Part shown: positions 63,301 to 64,000 of the stretch, in pieces | Layout of the letters: each line of letters opens with the position of its first letter | Numbering within the stretch: position 1 is the first letter of the stretch | Assembly (NCBI GenBank): GCA_023333565.1 | Contig: JAJKFH010004053.1 | Span: 3,348,001-3,412,000 of the forward strand | DNA from: Puffinus mauretanicus | Taxonomy: Eukaryota; Chordata; Aves; Procellariiformes; Procellariidae | Reading direction: 5' to 3' | DNA length: 64,000 nt | Position numbers and translations under genes: made by a program | The notes under the pieces: model-generated | What the model was told of the DNA's origin: nothing | Seen by the model: only the letters and a program-made list of their open reading frames with translations | Database searches by the model: none

Positions 63301-64000
63301 AGAACCCCCGGAGGCTCTGAGGGTCTGGCTGTGCTGCCCCCTCTTGCTGCACACCCATCGGGATCCCTTTCCCCTCTGAAGAAGGGGAGACAGAGGAAAC
63401 GTTTTAGTGTCAGCCCTGTTACTTGTCTCGCTCCCTCAGAAAACGAGGTTTCGGCAGCTGCCTGTGAGCTCTGCTGCCCATCTGTCGGGAGGCTGGTAGC
63501 TGCTTTTGGCCACTTTTGGCAGAGAGGTAGAGATCCTAAAGAAATTGAATTTCAGCAAGATTTCAGGGGCTGGTTGGATGACATCGGTGTCCCCAAACTA
63601 ATGTCCCCTGGAGCAGAAAAGTAATTATAGCTCTCCTCTTACACAGCCTAAACATTACAGAGGCATGTGCTGGCCAGCCAGCCTACACATACATACCTCT
63701 GGTCCAGAGATGTCGCCAACCAAAGCAGAGGAGGATGCCGGAGGAGATTGTGCAAGGAGGAAGAAGGGGAACGTGGAAGGGATCTGAGAGCACTTTGGGT
63801 GGAGACGATACAGGGAGTAAATCTTAGGTACTGTTGGCAGATTAGGCAGGATACAGCATTTCTACAGTACAGTCCTACATATCCTAAATGGTGGGAAATA
63901 TTAAATACATTCAGATCAACAGTCTCTCAGGTAAGAGGCTGCTGTTGCCTATCATAGCAGGCTGAGATACATCAGTTTGTTTCAACGGGTACTGCTAAGA
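60341..64000 (+). other. GREB1L intron, remainder to window end
   Basis: AT-rich non-coding sequence. It includes a TA-rich low-complexity stretch at about 60610-60720 with ATTATGTATACAT twice, and a slightly GC-richer patch at about 63200-63600 with chance open frames on both strands (up to 112 codons). I looked for the expected next GREB1L exon (a phase-1 acceptor followed by codons for Phe-Cys-Gln) and did not see one. Confidence 0.6.
60610..60720. repeat. TA-rich low-complexity stretch
   Basis: About 110 bp of A/T-rich sequence with the 13-mer ATTATGTATACAT occurring twice and many TATA/ACATA steps. Inside the GREB1L intron; no function implied. Confidence 0.7.

Noticed and set aside
63016..63624. 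112-codon reverse and 97-codon forward frames, considered as the next GREB1L exon
   Set aside because: Neither contains the expected Phe-Cys-Gln continuation of GREB1L nor a phase-1 acceptor in the right place.

Overview
This window is from a bird nuclear genome. The three clearest repeats are CR1 LINE retrotransposons; the two copies that keep their 3' end finish in the avian CR1 octamer ATTCTRTG. There is also an avian-type solo LTR. Two spliced coding exons near the right end encode the N terminus of GREB1L (GREB1-like). The base composition is AT-rich and almost all of the sequence is non-coding, as expected for the 5' flank and first introns of a large, sparsely exonic vertebrate gene. 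The species cannot be named from this sequence alone.

Layout. 1-18,860 is single-copy non-coding DNA with one decayed CR1 tail (2.2-2.4 kb), two purine-rich degenerate blocks (8.0-9.3 kb) and one pyrimidine-rich block (18.1-18.6 kb). 18,866-23,901 is a nest of mobile elements: a 5'-truncated CR1 with a full 3' end, a second closely related CR1 that keeps its endonuclease but has lost its 3' half, and a reverse-strand solo LTR directly against the broken end of the second CR1. 23.9-46.8 kb is non-coding and holds a striking 163-bp near-perfect palindrome (35,881-36,043) flanked by 8-bp direct repeats. 46,848-48,180 is a third CR1 of a different subfamily on the reverse strand. 55.6-56.2 kb is a GC-rich block ending in a good splice-donor match, a candidate upstream non-coding exon. 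58,441-58,597 and 58,822-59,019 are the first two coding exons of GREB1L on the + strand. 59.9-60.3 kb is an ancient CR1 relic. The next GREB1L exon is not in the window.

The only host protein-coding sequence I can support is GREB1L residues 1-118. The longer open frames in the CR1 elements are LINE ORF2 remnants broken by several frameshifts, and in one copy by a changed catalytic aspartate. Other open frames of 60-170 codons look like chance frames, often created by strand-biased composition. I found no tRNA, rRNA, CRISPR or bacterial-type operon. I do not see a new multi-gene biological system. The most unusual object is the long palindrome at 35.9 kb, which would fold almost perfectly as a + strand RNA and has a possible target-site duplication.
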